From Candidatus Jordarchaeum sp. LHC_1308 (GTDB lineage Archaea; Asgardarchaeota; Jordiarchaeia; Jordiarchaeales; Freyrarchaeaceae): a stretch of 35,059 bases of DNA. The stretch covers positions 1-35,059 of the forward strand of contig JAHLWX010000012.1 of NCBI GenBank assembly GCA_019057675.1. The letters are read 5' to 3'. The notes beneath the pieces were generated by a model that ran no database searches, was not told the DNA's origin, and saw only the letters and a list, made by a program, of their open reading frames with translations. The position numbers were made by a program, and so were the translations under genes. Positions 1 through 8,926 of this stretch are shown here, piece after piece; the first letter of the stretch is position 1; the number at the start of each line of letters is the position of its first letter.

Positions 1-867
1 GTCATCTTTAAATATGAAGTTGGAGGCCGAGTTAAAGCCTATTATTACCCAGAGGAGCACCCCCCGCCAAAAATCACCTTTAACGCTGCCCCATTCTCGC
101 AAATGGACTTCGAAATTTCAGCAGGACTTGAAAGATTATCATACGAGTTAGAGGTGGCCATTAACGTACAGAAAGAATATGACATAGACTTGCTTCTCTT
201 GGATGGAAGCGTGCTTCCACAGATGAGCGATAAACCATATACTCCCGGGTTAGAAGCAAAGTACTTGAAGGTTCTAGGGCTCTTCGAGAAACTTTACAGG
301 TCATGTGTCGAAAATGGTGTTTCACTCGCCGGGGTGATTAAGGATACACGCAGTACGCGTTTCGTCCAGTTACTTTCAAGCGTCATACCTGTCCTAGTGG
401 AAAAGAACGATGCGTTCAGAGAAATACTCTCCTTTGATTACCGCCTTTTTATAAGGAGCCTGCTTGACTCTGAACTTCTCTTCAGATTACTGGATAGAGG
501 AGAAAGAAGCATGGTCTTAAAGTACTCCGACAACCCAAGTGCACACCCTGTACTAAAGGACGTAAGTAAAGATTGGCGCGACAAGTTCTACGTAACCTAT
601 CTTAAGCCAGCAGAGTTAGACCGACCAATAAGAGTTGAATTCATTGCCGTGGGGAACCCCACAATCGAGGTTAAGAAAGTAGCATCAGCTATAATGGCTC
701 TCTCCATGCATCATCCGGAGTATGCTCTTCCATCAGTACAACTTGAAGCCCATGCCCAGGCGAAGCTCGCTGAGAGAGAAATGGACTTTATATGTGATCA
801 GCTTGCCCATAAAATAGGTGTTCCCCCTAACTTATTAAAACCAAGAGATAAAATGTTCCCTGTGTGA
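1..867 (+). CDS. nurA: NurA-domain nuclease, 5' truncated by window edge
   Basis: Frame 1 is open from base 1 (VIFKYEVGGRVKAYYYPEEHPPP...) into the listed ORF at 103. 'DIDLLLLDGSV' acidic motif and C-terminal 'VQLEAHAQAKLAEREMD' fit NurA. Directly followed by a HerA-like ATPase. Confidence 0.8.
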   Translation, partial: VIFKYEVGGRVKAYYYPEEHPPPKITFNAAPFSQMDFEISAGLERLSYELEVAINVQKEYDIDLLLLDGSVLPQMSDKPYTPGLEAKYLKVLGLFEKLYRSCVENGVSLAGVIKDTRSTRFVQLLSSVIPVLVEKNDAFREILSFDYRLFIRSLLDSELLFRLLDRGERSMVLKYSDNPSAHPVLKDVSKDWRDKFYVTYLKPAELDRPIRVEFIAVGNPTIEVKKVASAIMALSMHHPEYALPSVQLEAHAQAKLAEREMDFICDQLAHKIGVPPNLLKPRDKMFPV

Positions 868-882
868 AGAGGGGGTGAATAA

Positions 883-2373
883 ATGCAATCTATTGGAACA
901 GTAATATGCACCGATCATAGTCCGACAACCTCTGAGTTCACGTTTGTCGTTACATCCTCGGAAGTAGTTCCTGTGAGGAGGGGGCAACTTGTTCAGCTTG
1001 AAACCGAGGATGGCTTGCTGTTAGCTGTTGTGCAAGAAGTTATGAAAACAAACCGCTTCTATTATCATGCTGAGGCAGTTAAAGAGCTTGAAAGAAGCGG
1101 AAGGACGCTCTCCTCGATCTTCCCATGCGACAGGTGGGATATGCTAATCGCAACAGCTAAACCCCTCGGCGCTCTTAAAGAGGAAAGCTTCGACAAAATA
1201 ACCTTCCCTCCCTCCCCCGGAGAGAAAGTTTACCTAGCAGATAAGAACGTCATCTCGAGGTTCTTCGGGTTCGATGAAGAAAACGGGCTCGAGATAGGCT
1301 TCATGAGTCATCACAATGTGCCAGTTAAACTCAACATGACACGGTTACTGCAAAAACATTTGGCTATTCTTGCCATGAGCGGCTCCGGGAAATCATACCT
1401 TGCGACAATACTTCTGGAGGAAATCCTCTCAAGAAGTAGAGATAAGGGAAGAATATTCACTCTGGTGGTTGATGTTCACGGTGAGTATGTAGTGCTATCC
1501 CAAGATGACAGCTGGGAGCTTGCTCAATCGGTGTCCATAGTGAAAGGTTCCTATGTTCAATTCGCCACGCCTCTTCTTACAGAGAGACAGTTAGCCATGT
1601 TTCAACCCGAAATGAGCCCTGTCCAAGTTCGTGAGCTAAATCGCCTGCTATCCGATGTGAGGAAAGCAAAGGGAGATATTTACTCCCTCTCAGACGTTAT
1701 CTTTCTTATAGAGAAAGACGAAAAGATGAATCCTAGAACAAAGGACGCTCTGTTAAGCTGGCTCTACGAGCTGGAAGACACGCAGCTCTTCGGAGTGGAA
1801 GAGAACCCATATCTTCCAGAGTACGCCAAACCCGGCCGAGCGGTAGTACTCGACCTAAGCGACATTCTAAGCTTAAGGAAAAAGCAGATGATAACTGCAT
1901 ACGTTCTTCAGAGGCTATTTGAATTGAGGCGGCGTGGTAGCATTCCGCCATCCTTCGTAATACTTGAGGAAGCACACCAATTTTGCCCTGAGGCGAAGCA
2001 GGAGTTAGCTATCTCAAAAAGTATCATCGAAACTATAGCGAGGGAAGGAAGAAAATTCTATTTTTCACTTTGTCTCATTTCCCAGCGCCCAGTAAGGCTT
2101 TCAACAAGCGTCCTCAGCCAAGCTAACACACACATTATACTGCGAGTAACCAACCCGAACGACCTAAAGGCCATAGAACTCTCCTCCGAAATGATTACCC
2201 GCGAGACTCTCAGCATGATAGCAGATCTGCCAGTAGGAGAAGCATTAATAGTTGGCAGCGCCGTTAATGCTCCTCTCTTCATAAAGGTAAGAAAGAAAAA
2301 AGTTTCTCTTTCAGCTTATGAGGAAACTATGGAGGAAGCAGCTAAACGCTTCGAAACAGACGAAACCCAGTAA
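883..2373 (+). CDS. herA: HerA-like DUF87 ATPase / DNA translocase
   Basis: N-terminal HAS-barrel-like region, Walker A 'AMSGSGKSYLA', Walker B 'FVILEEAHQF', C-terminal 'ISQRPVRLSTSVLSQANTHIILR'; 15 bp after nurA. Confidence 0.85.
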   Translation: MQSIGTVICTDHSPTTSEFTFVVTSSEVVPVRRGQLVQLETEDGLLLAVVQEVMKTNRFYYHAEAVKELERSGRTLSSIFPCDRWDMLIATAKPLGALKEESFDKITFPPSPGEKVYLADKNVISRFFGFDEENGLEIGFMSHHNVPVKLNMTRLLQKHLAILAMSGSGKSYLATILLEEILSRSRDKGRIFTLVVDVHGEYVVLSQDDSWELAQSVSIVKGSYVQFATPLLTERQLAMFQPEMSPVQVRELNRLLSDVRKAKGDIYSLSDVIFLIEKDEKMNPRTKDALLSWLYELEDTQLFGVEENPYLPEYAKPGRAVVLDLSDILSLRKKQMITAYVLQRLFELRRRGSIPPSFVILEEAHQFCPEAKQELAISKSIIETIAREGRKFYFSLCLISQRPVRLSTSVLSQANTHIILRVTNPNDLKAIELSSEMITRETLSMIADLPVGEALIVGSAVNAPLFIKVRKKKVSLSAYEETMEEAAKRFETDETQ

Positions 2374-2378
2374 AAATA

Positions 2379-2678
2379 CTAATCAGATATAATGATTACT
2401 ACGCGCTTGACAGCGGGTTCACAGACCTTTTTTACGCCATGTTGACCCGGAGAATAATAGCTCCTTATTAACCCCGCCTTCTCCAATATCTTTATTTGCG
2501 CTGATATATTAGCTTCCGTCTGATTAAGTGTTTCAGCTATTCTGCTTACATCTATTTTTCTTTCACGGATGATTTTCAGTATCTCCCACCTTGTTTCGGA
2601 GGAAATGGCTTTCGCTATCTCAACCGCCTTTTTATCGCTTACCACAAGCTCCTCCTCACTTGTTTCCACGGTCAACAC
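2379..2678 (-). CDS. ArsR-like winged-helix transcriptional regulator
   Basis: 'KAISSETRWEILKIIRERKIDVSRIAETLNQTEANISAQIKILEKAGLI' is a typical ArsR-type wHTH; SD-like GGGGG just upstream of the ATG. Confidence 0.8.
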   Translation of the reverse strand: MLTVETSEEELVVSDKKAVEIAKAISSETRWEILKIIRERKIDVSRIAETLNQTEANISAQIKILEKAGLIRSYYSPGQHGVKKVCEPAVKRVVIIISD

Positions 2679-2689
2679 ATGTTCCCCCT

Positions 2690-2724
2690 TTAATGTTAAT
2701 TGGCATGAATTGATAAAACATTAA
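2690..2724. promoter_or_regulatory. Candidate operator: inverted repeat TTAATGTT-N19-AACATTAA upstream of the ArsR-like gene
   Basis: Perfect 8-bp arms at 2690-2697 and 2717-2724, downstream of a minus-strand TATA-like element (CTTTATAAG, about 2729-2737), so they span the expected transcription start. Confidence 0.45.
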
Positions 2725-2904
2725 TAACTTATAAAGTTTTTCTATACTCTTTTACACAAAAAGAAAATTAGAGTTTTTTTTCCATTTAAATAAAGAGAAA
2801 GTTTAATCATGGTACTTAATATGGTTTAATTTGCAGGCTACTACGAAAAATAAAATCTTAAAGAATAAAAACTCCTAAAGCCATATAGAATTCTAGGTGT
2901 CTGA

Positions 2905-3783
2905 ATGAAGTGGCTGGCGCGTATCCTCCATAACCTTAATACAGATGACTATAAGGTTCTATATGCACTTGAAAATGGCATGAAAACACACGAGTTTGTT
3001 CCCGTAGACCTTATTGCTTGTTACTTGTCTCTCCGTAAGGAGAGAGCTTTGAGCATTCTTAAGAGGCTTCATGAATTTAAGCTGGTTGTAAGGCAGATAA
3101 CTAATTATGTTGGTTACAGATTGACGGTTCATGGTTACGACGCCTTAGCTCTAAAAGCTCTTGCAGAGTCGGGTGTAATAGAGTTTTTCGGCTCTAAAAT
3201 CGGCGTCGGAAAGGAGTCGGATGTCTATGAGGCTTTAACTTCCTCCGGTAGACGGGTTGCCGTCAAGGCCCATAGAATTGGCAGGACAAGCTTCACACAT
3301 GTAAGAAGGGTACGTAACTACGTTAAGAGAGGTGTTACCCGCTCAAGCTGGTTCCCTATCTCCTGTAAGTCTGCCGAAAGAGAATATATCGTCCTCAAAA
3401 AACTCTACTCTAACGGTGTTGCAGTCCCTGAACCAGTCTACTGGAATAGGCATATACTAGTTATGAGCTTCATAGAAGGAGAAGAGCTAGTCAATTGTAA
3501 GTTCCTACCAGAACCCTATGATATCTTAGAGTTGATACTCGAAAATGTAAAGTTGGCTTACCAATGTGGAATCGTCCACGGAGACTTAAGCGAATACAAC
3601 GTTGTCGTGTCACCTGAGCCCGCTGTCTTTTTAATAGATTGGCCACAGTACGTGCTTGTTGCGAATGCTTCGTCACGTTACTTGCTCGAAAGAGACTTGC
3701 ATAACCTCATATCCTTTTTCAAGAGAAAGTTCGGTATTAAGTTAAGCTTATCAGAAACCCTAGAATATGTCACGGAAAACTAA
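2905..3783 (+). CDS. rio2: RIO2-type serine kinase
   Basis: N-terminal wHTH, P-loop 'GVGKESDVYEA', 'HRIGRTSF', catalytic 'VHGDLSEYN', 'LIDWPQYV'. Confidence 0.93.
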   Translation: MKWLARILHNLNTDDYKVLYALENGMKTHEFVPVDLIACYLSLRKERALSILKRLHEFKLVVRQITNYVGYRLTVHGYDALALKALAESGVIEFFGSKIGVGKESDVYEALTSSGRRVAVKAHRIGRTSFTHVRRVRNYVKRGVTRSSWFPISCKSAEREYIVLKKLYSNGVAVPEPVYWNRHILVMSFIEGEELVNCKFLPEPYDILELILENVKLAYQCGIVHGDLSEYNVVVSPEPAVFLIDWPQYVLVANASSRYLLERDLHNLISFFKRKFGIKLSLSETLEYVTEN

Positions 3784-3798
3784 GTTATCCACTCCTAG

Positions 3799-5832
3799 AT
3801 GGGGTTAAAAATGGAAATGTTTAAGCGAGTGCTTGGGGTCGATATTCTGCCTGCAAGCTCCCCCTTATCTAAGGCTCCTCCAAGATACGCTGCTTTCCTA
3901 CTGGATAACGAGGGGGAGCGTGCCTATGAACGCCTTAGTAAACGTGAACTGATAGCCCTCATAAACTCCATTAAGCCGGATGTCGTTGCTTTAGATAACG
4001 TGTTTGAAATTGCCTCAGATCAGAAAGGCATCATCTCCTTCATAGCAAGCTGTCCCTCATTTACAAGGTTAGTGCAGGTGACTGGCTCCCCTGTTAATGG
4101 CACTCTACCTCTTTCCATAGTGGCCTCTCAAAACGGTCTTCAAGCAGAGAAGCTTTCACCCGTTAAAACAGCTGAAATATGTGCTAGGTTAGCGGCTAAG
4201 GGAGTTGGATGCCTTGTACGTGCTTTTGAGAATGAAACCCGAATAATTGTTGCGAGGGGGCGTTGTCCAGGCCATGGAGGTTGGAGCTCGGAGAGGTTCA
4301 AAAGGCGCATGTATAATCTTGTTCTCCAGACAACTAGGGAGATACAAAAGCGGCTTGACGATGCTGGACTGGAATATGACCTGTACGTGGAGGAAGTGGA
4401 GGGTGGAGCTAGGCGTAGCAGGTTTACTGTTTACGCTGAAAGAAGCATTGTAGAATGGCTGGTTAAGCCCTATCGGGGAGACATCATAGTAGCTGTTCAG
4501 CCTATACTGCTTGAACGCCTGGAGTGGATTCCACTCTCCCGGATTCCCAGCGAATCCGCTCCAAAGAAAGGCTTAATCATTGGATTAGATCCAGGAGTCA
4601 CGTGCGGCGTTGCTGTACTAGATCTTAATGGCGGTCTTCTTTTGCTGGAGAGCGAGAAGGAACTATCTAGGACGACTCTTGTCAGAAAGCTTACTTCCCT
4701 TGGTGTACCTGTTCTGCTAGCGTCTGACGTTAATCCTCCCCCAAGCCTTCTCGAAAAACTGGCTGGCATTCTCAACTCAAAGATCTTTTGTCCTCCGAGA
4801 AACCTTACTATTTCTGAGAAAAGGGAACTCGTACAAAAATTTATTGAGGGAAAATATATTAAGGTTCAAGATTCACATCAGCGTGATGCCCTAGCTTCTG
4901 CCCTTAAAGCCTTCTTTACGTTCAAAAATAAGTTTGAAAGGGCTGAAGCCAAAGCTAGATCTATGGGATGTCACATTCCACTCGACCAGTTAAAAATTAT
5001 GTTGCTGAGGGGTCTGTCCGTCTCAGAGGCGATAAGTATGCTTTCACAACCAAAAGTAGAAGTGGTTAAAGAGGAGCGACAGCCACAACAAATAGACCCA
5101 GCTGCCTTATTCAAAAAACTAGAGTTATACAGAATTAAAATTAAAAAGTTAAGAAGGAGTCTCATCCGCGTCAAAGAACAGAATGCTGTTTTCATTGCGG
5201 AAAAAAATAGGTTAGAGGAGGAGCTTCAGCGCCTCAGAGACATGTTAGAGAACCTTAACGTTTGTGCTAAGCCAGAAGGCTTTGAAAGAGTGGTTGAGCG
5301 CTACAAGGAGGAAATTAAATCACTTAAACATGCACTTTTCGCCCTCAAAGAAGAACTTTCTAAGGCCCGGCATGAAATTGCTAATCTGAAAAGAATGAGG
5401 ATAATGGAGATCAGAGGCGTAGTCTATCCTCTTAAGGTTATAAAACGATTCACTCACAATGAAATACATAAAACCGACGAAGCAGTTGGAATAAACAAGG
5501 GCGACATAATACTCTTGCTGGATGGTAGTGGGGGCGGCAGAGCTACTGCAAGCCTTCTGATAAAGAAAGGCATTAGAGCTGTAATTTCCGAGACAGCTAT
5601 GTCTCACACAGCGCTCGAAGCCTTCTCCGAGGCAAACATACCTGTTTTCTTCTCAGAAGAGGTTAATGTAAAACAAATTGATGAGTTCGCTGTAATAGAC
5701 AAGAAAGAATTTGACGCTTTATTTTCACGTTACTTTGAAGAAAAAGAAAAAGCCGAACGTGAAAAACGAAAAAAGCAACTAGAAAAGCTACTTGAAGATT
5801 ATCGAATGGAAAGAGAACTAGGATTAAGTTAA
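3799..5832 (+). CDS. COG2433/DUF460 family protein (RNase H-like domains plus coiled coil)
   Basis: 'GLIIGLDPGVTCGVAVLD...' and 'DSHQRDALASALKAF' resemble an RNase H/RuvC-like fold; long central coiled coil; conserved C-terminal domain 'GVVYPLKVIKRF'. Confidence 0.8.
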   Translation: MGLKMEMFKRVLGVDILPASSPLSKAPPRYAAFLLDNEGERAYERLSKRELIALINSIKPDVVALDNVFEIASDQKGIISFIASCPSFTRLVQVTGSPVNGTLPLSIVASQNGLQAEKLSPVKTAEICARLAAKGVGCLVRAFENETRIIVARGRCPGHGGWSSERFKRRMYNLVLQTTREIQKRLDDAGLEYDLYVEEVEGGARRSRFTVYAERSIVEWLVKPYRGDIIVAVQPILLERLEWIPLSRIPSESAPKKGLIIGLDPGVTCGVAVLDLNGGLLLLESEKELSRTTLVRKLTSLGVPVLLASDVNPPPSLLEKLAGILNSKIFCPPRNLTISEKRELVQKFIEGKYIKVQDSHQRDALASALKAFFTFKNKFERAEAKARSMGCHIPLDQLKIMLLRGLSVSEAISMLSQPKVEVVKEERQPQQIDPAALFKKLELYRIKIKKLRRSLIRVKEQNAVFIAEKNRLEEELQRLRDMLENLNVCAKPEGFERVVERYKEEIKSLKHALFALKEELSKARHEIANLKRMRIMEIRGVVYPLKVIKRFTHNEIHKTDEAVGINKGDIILLLDGSGGGRATASLLIKKGIRAVISETAMSHTALEAFSEANIPVFFSEEVNVKQIDEFAVIDKKEFDALFSRYFEEKEKAEREKRKKQLEKLLEDYRMERELGLS

Positions 5833-5887
5833 ACCTCAAAGGAGAGGGGCAGCCTCAGTCTGCATATAACTTAACATTTCATGTTCG

Positions 5888-6145
5888 TCACTTTCCCCCC
5901 TTCGGGGGAAGTTCCTCCGTTAAGTCTGGTTTGATAAAAAGTATATTGTTTCCCCTTATGAAGACTTCCCCGTATCTGGCAATCGGTCCATCCTCGTCCA
6001 GCTCTTCAGCGTTGGTTAGGCACAGGTTCATGTAAGCGTCTATGTTAGAGAGTCTTCCTTGAATTGTTCTTCCATCCTTTAATTTTACTAAAATTAGGTT
6101 GTTAATAGCTTTCTGAAGCATAGTAAGAGGTTGGCTTCCCGACAT
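5888..6145 (-). CDS. Sm-like (LSm) archaeal protein
   Basis: 'LVKLKDGRTIQGRLSNIDAYMNLCLTNAEEL...YGEVFIRGNNILFI' = Sm1 and Sm2 motifs. ATG at 6145 (MSGSQPL) preferred to 6196: GGGAG lies upstream of it, and a TTTAAA TATA-like element near 6199 would place the TSS inside the longer ORF. Confidence 0.88.
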   Translation of the reverse strand: MSGSQPLTMLQKAINNLILVKLKDGRTIQGRLSNIDAYMNLCLTNAEELDEDGPIARYGEVFIRGNNILFIKPDLTEELPPKGGK

Positions 6146-6351
6146 AACATTCTCCCTTCTAACACTCATACTTACCGAAAAATGCATATCTACCATTTAA
6201 AAAACTTGCCCTCTAACATACGCCATTTTCCTTCCATTCCCGCAATTCTTGAAGTAACATAAATATTTTGGCGGCTCCAAAGTTAACCTTTTAAGCATTG
6301 ACTGTTAGATTATGAATAGTTAACCCGCCTTTTTTCTTGGAGGAAACCTTT

Positions 6352-7656
6352 TTGACAACGAGGATGAAAGCAGCGAACCGGTCAGTTTTAACGGACGAAG
6401 TTAAAGCTGTGGCTGAGGAAGAAAGAGTCTCACCGGAGAAGTTAGCAAGAAGGTTGGGGAGAGGAGAAGTAGTCATAGTGAAGAATGTGATTCGCGAGGT
6501 GAAGCCCCTAGGAATAGGGAAAGGATTAAGAACTAAGATTAACGCTAACATAGGTTCTTCTCCCAATATCTGTGATGCCGAGTTGGAACTTAGGAAAGCG
6601 AAGGTTGCTGTTAGTTATGGCGCTGACACCCTGATGGATCTCAGCACTGGAGGTGACATAGATAGTATAAGGCGGATAATTTTAGGGTCTGTTAATGTTC
6701 CTGTAGGTACCGTCCCCATATATCAAGCGGGTATAGAAGCCGCTAGGAAAAAAGGTGCTATAGTGGAAATGGACGAAGATGATATGTTCAACGCCATCAA
6801 GAAGCATGCCGAAGACGGCGTGGACTTTGTGACGGTTCATGTCGGTGTAACAAAAGAAAACGTGAAAAGACTTATTGAGGTTAAAAGGGTGATTCCAATG
6901 GTGAGCAGAGGCGGGACATTCCATGCTGCTTGGATATTACATCACGATCAAGAAAACCCGCTATACAAAAACTATGATTACTTGCTCGAAATAGCTAAAG
7001 AGTATGACTTGACTCTAAGCCTAGGTGACGGTTTAAGGCCTGGTTGCATTCACGACGCTACAGACGTTCCTCAAATATCAGAACTGGTAACGATAGGGCA
7101 CCTAGTTGAGAGAGCTAGAGAAGAAGGGGTGCAAGTTATCGTTGAAGGGCCAGGCCACGTCCCCATACATGAGATCGCCGCAAACATAAAGCTTCAAAAA
7201 GCCATGTGCAAAGACGCTCCTTTTTACGTTCTCGGACCACTAGTAACAGATGTCGCCCCAGGATATGACCATATTGTGGGAGCAATAGGAGGGGCAATAG
7301 CAGCACTAGAAGGAGCAGACTTCTTGTGCTATGTAACCCCGGCGGAGCATTTAGGCTTGCCAAATGAAGAAGACGTCAAGCTGGGAGTTATAGCTGCAAA
7401 GATAGCTGCTCATGCAGCTGACATCGCGAAGTTTGGCAGTAATATGGCTGAATGGGATCATGAAATGGCAAAGGCTAGGATAAACTTGGATTGGGATAAG
7501 CAATTTAGCCTTGCCATTGACCCTGAAAAGGCAAAGTCCTATTATGAACGCTACATTGCAAAAGAAGCGGTTTGTAGCATGTGCGGTGAGTACTGCGCGA
7601 TGAAGTTGATATCCGAGGCCCTTGGAAGAAAGGACTTTTCCAACCTTTCCTGCTGA
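6352..7656 (+). CDS. thiC: Phosphomethylpyrimidine synthase ThiC
   Basis: 'GTVPIYQAG', 'SRGGTFHAAWILHHDQENPLY', 'SLGDGLRPGCIHDATD', 'VEGPGHVP', C-terminal 'CSMCGEYCAMK'. TTG start at 6352 follows GGAGG (6339-6343); ORF track begins at TTG 6337. Confidence 0.95.
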   Translation: MTTRMKAANRSVLTDEVKAVAEEERVSPEKLARRLGRGEVVIVKNVIREVKPLGIGKGLRTKINANIGSSPNICDAELELRKAKVAVSYGADTLMDLSTGGDIDSIRRIILGSVNVPVGTVPIYQAGIEAARKKGAIVEMDEDDMFNAIKKHAEDGVDFVTVHVGVTKENVKRLIEVKRVIPMVSRGGTFHAAWILHHDQENPLYKNYDYLLEIAKEYDLTLSLGDGLRPGCIHDATDVPQISELVTIGHLVERAREEGVQVIVEGPGHVPIHEIAANIKLQKAMCKDAPFYVLGPLVTDVAPGYDHIVGAIGGAIAALEGADFLCYVTPAEHLGLPNEEDVKLGVIAAKIAAHAADIAKFGSNMAEWDHEMAKARINLDWDKQFSLAIDPEKAKSYYERYIAKEAVCSMCGEYCAMKLISEALGRKDFSNLSC

Positions 7657-7659
7657 TAC

Positions 7660-8397
7660 TTACTTCTTGATTATGAGAGCTATTGGGAGACTAGCCCTCT
7701 GCCACGTTGCATATTTTCCCTCATACGTGATTGGTGCCTCCGTTCTACCGTATGTTCCTATTATCGTTATAAGCGTGTCAGGTTGAGCCTGTCTGTAGAG
7801 CACTTTTATCCAACTGTCGGTTCTCACGATAAGTTTCTGGGCAGTTTCCTTAGGCGGTTGAAAACTGTATTGTTTGTAAAGCTCTTCAAAGTCTAGAAAG
7901 TGAACCCAGAGAAAATCTACTCTGTTAAGCACCTTTACAGTTTCCACGTAGCTCTTGTTGTCTGAATCGCTTACCCTCAACTCGCCCTTACCATCTATTA
8001 CTGCGAGATCCTCCTTCCTGCCTATCATTACAGTTCGTTTTCCAAGGGATGATAAAAAGCTGAACAAGTTAAAGTCGAAGTTATCTCCCCCAAAAACAAT
8101 CTCCCTGAGAACGTGAGGGGTATATGGGTTCTTGGATTCAAGTGTTATGATCGCCTCGGACTTGCCTATTATAAAACGAGGCTTATAGTACGTGCACTCC
8201 AGCAAGCCAAAGTTATCTATTATTATGGTTACAACGCGCTTCGAAACGAACTTTTCTGGTAAATTAACTTTTGGTGGAATGTTATTAGGTGGATCTATGC
8301 CCATCATACTTAGGAGTGTGGAGGCCATCTGGTTCATCGAACCCTGAAAGGCCATCAGTTCGCTCATCCGAAAATCCACCATTAAAAACCTTTTCAC
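7660..8397 (-). CDS. Degenerate alkaline-phosphatase-superfamily-like protein
   Basis: 'VVTIIIDNFG', 'VDFLWVHFLDFEELYKQYS...ETAQKLIVRTDSWIKVL', 'DTLITIIGTYGRTEAP', 'ASLPIALIIK' follow the layout of AP-superfamily enzymes, but the usual metal-binding 'SDHG' and 'GH' residues are replaced. Confidence 0.5.
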   Translation of the reverse strand: MKRFLMVDFRMSELMAFQGSMNQMASTLLSMMGIDPPNNIPPKVNLPEKFVSKRVVTIIIDNFGLLECTYYKPRFIIGKSEAIITLESKNPYTPHVLREIVFGGDNFDFNLFSFLSSLGKRTVMIGRKEDLAVIDGKGELRVSDSDNKSYVETVKVLNRVDFLWVHFLDFEELYKQYSFQPPKETAQKLIVRTDSWIKVLYRQAQPDTLITIIGTYGRTEAPITYEGKYATWQRASLPIALIIKK

Positions 8398-8434
8398 TTC
8401 TAAAATTGGACTACTTTCTTTAAATCATTTTTCG

Positions 8435-8457
8435 AAAAATACTTGCGAAGTATTTTT
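8435..8457. promoter_or_regulatory. Perfect inverted repeat AAAAATACTT-GCG-AAGTATTTTT in a divergent promoter region
   Basis: 10-bp perfect arms with a 3-nt spacer between divergently transcribed genes (8397 minus, 8492 plus). Confidence 0.6.
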
Positions 8458-8491
8458 ATCGGGGAAATGCAAAACAACAACCTCAAATAAA

Positions 8492-8812
8492 TTGAGGCTG
8501 GTGACTGCTAATTTGAGTCAAAAGGAACAGGAAAGCGACGTAAGTAGCCTTGCAACACTACTTTTCCTCGGATTTGTATGTGTTGTAGGCTATCTCTTAG
8601 AATCATACTGGAATGGTTTGTTCCCCTTCTCCATAAGTTACACGAACACAGTCTTTTTGGCATCGCCTCATGGTCTTATAGCCATGTGTAGCTTAGCGGT
8701 AGCCTTCCTGGTATTAGGTGCGTTTAAAGCGAGGTATCCCCGCTTAGTGATTACAATTTTCTTTGTAGGAGGATGCATTGTGATACTCCTACTTTGGCTT
8801 GTCATATTCTAG
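8492..8812 (+). CDS. Small membrane protein, about 3 TM segments
   Basis: ORF with hydrophobic stretches 'LATLLFLGFVCVVGYLL', 'LIAMCSLAVAFLVLGAF', 'LVITIFFVGGCIVILLLWLVIF'; no recognised family; start uncertain (TTG 8492 or GTG 8501). Confidence 0.55.
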   Translation: MRLVTANLSQKEQESDVSSLATLLFLGFVCVVGYLLESYWNGLFPFSISYTNTVFLASPHGLIAMCSLAVAFLVLGAFKARYPRLVITIFFVGGCIVILLLWLVIF

Positions 8813-8926
8813 TAAAAACTTAAACTTAGCCTTAAAGTCGTCTTCCTTGTCTTGGAGCTAGAAACATTCTTAAGTGGCTGCTTCTTTTCTTGAAGTAAAG
8901 TTAAAACTCGATTGGCGGTGTAACCT

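Noticed and set aside
4247-4453. 68-aa ORF inside DUF460
   Set aside because: Same-strand alternative frame of a long conserved ORF; no independent support.
6197-6351. Possible THI-box (TPP) riboswitch upstream of thiC
   Set aside because: No recognisable CUGAGA / conserved TPP aptamer core in this stretch; an Infernal scan would be decisive.
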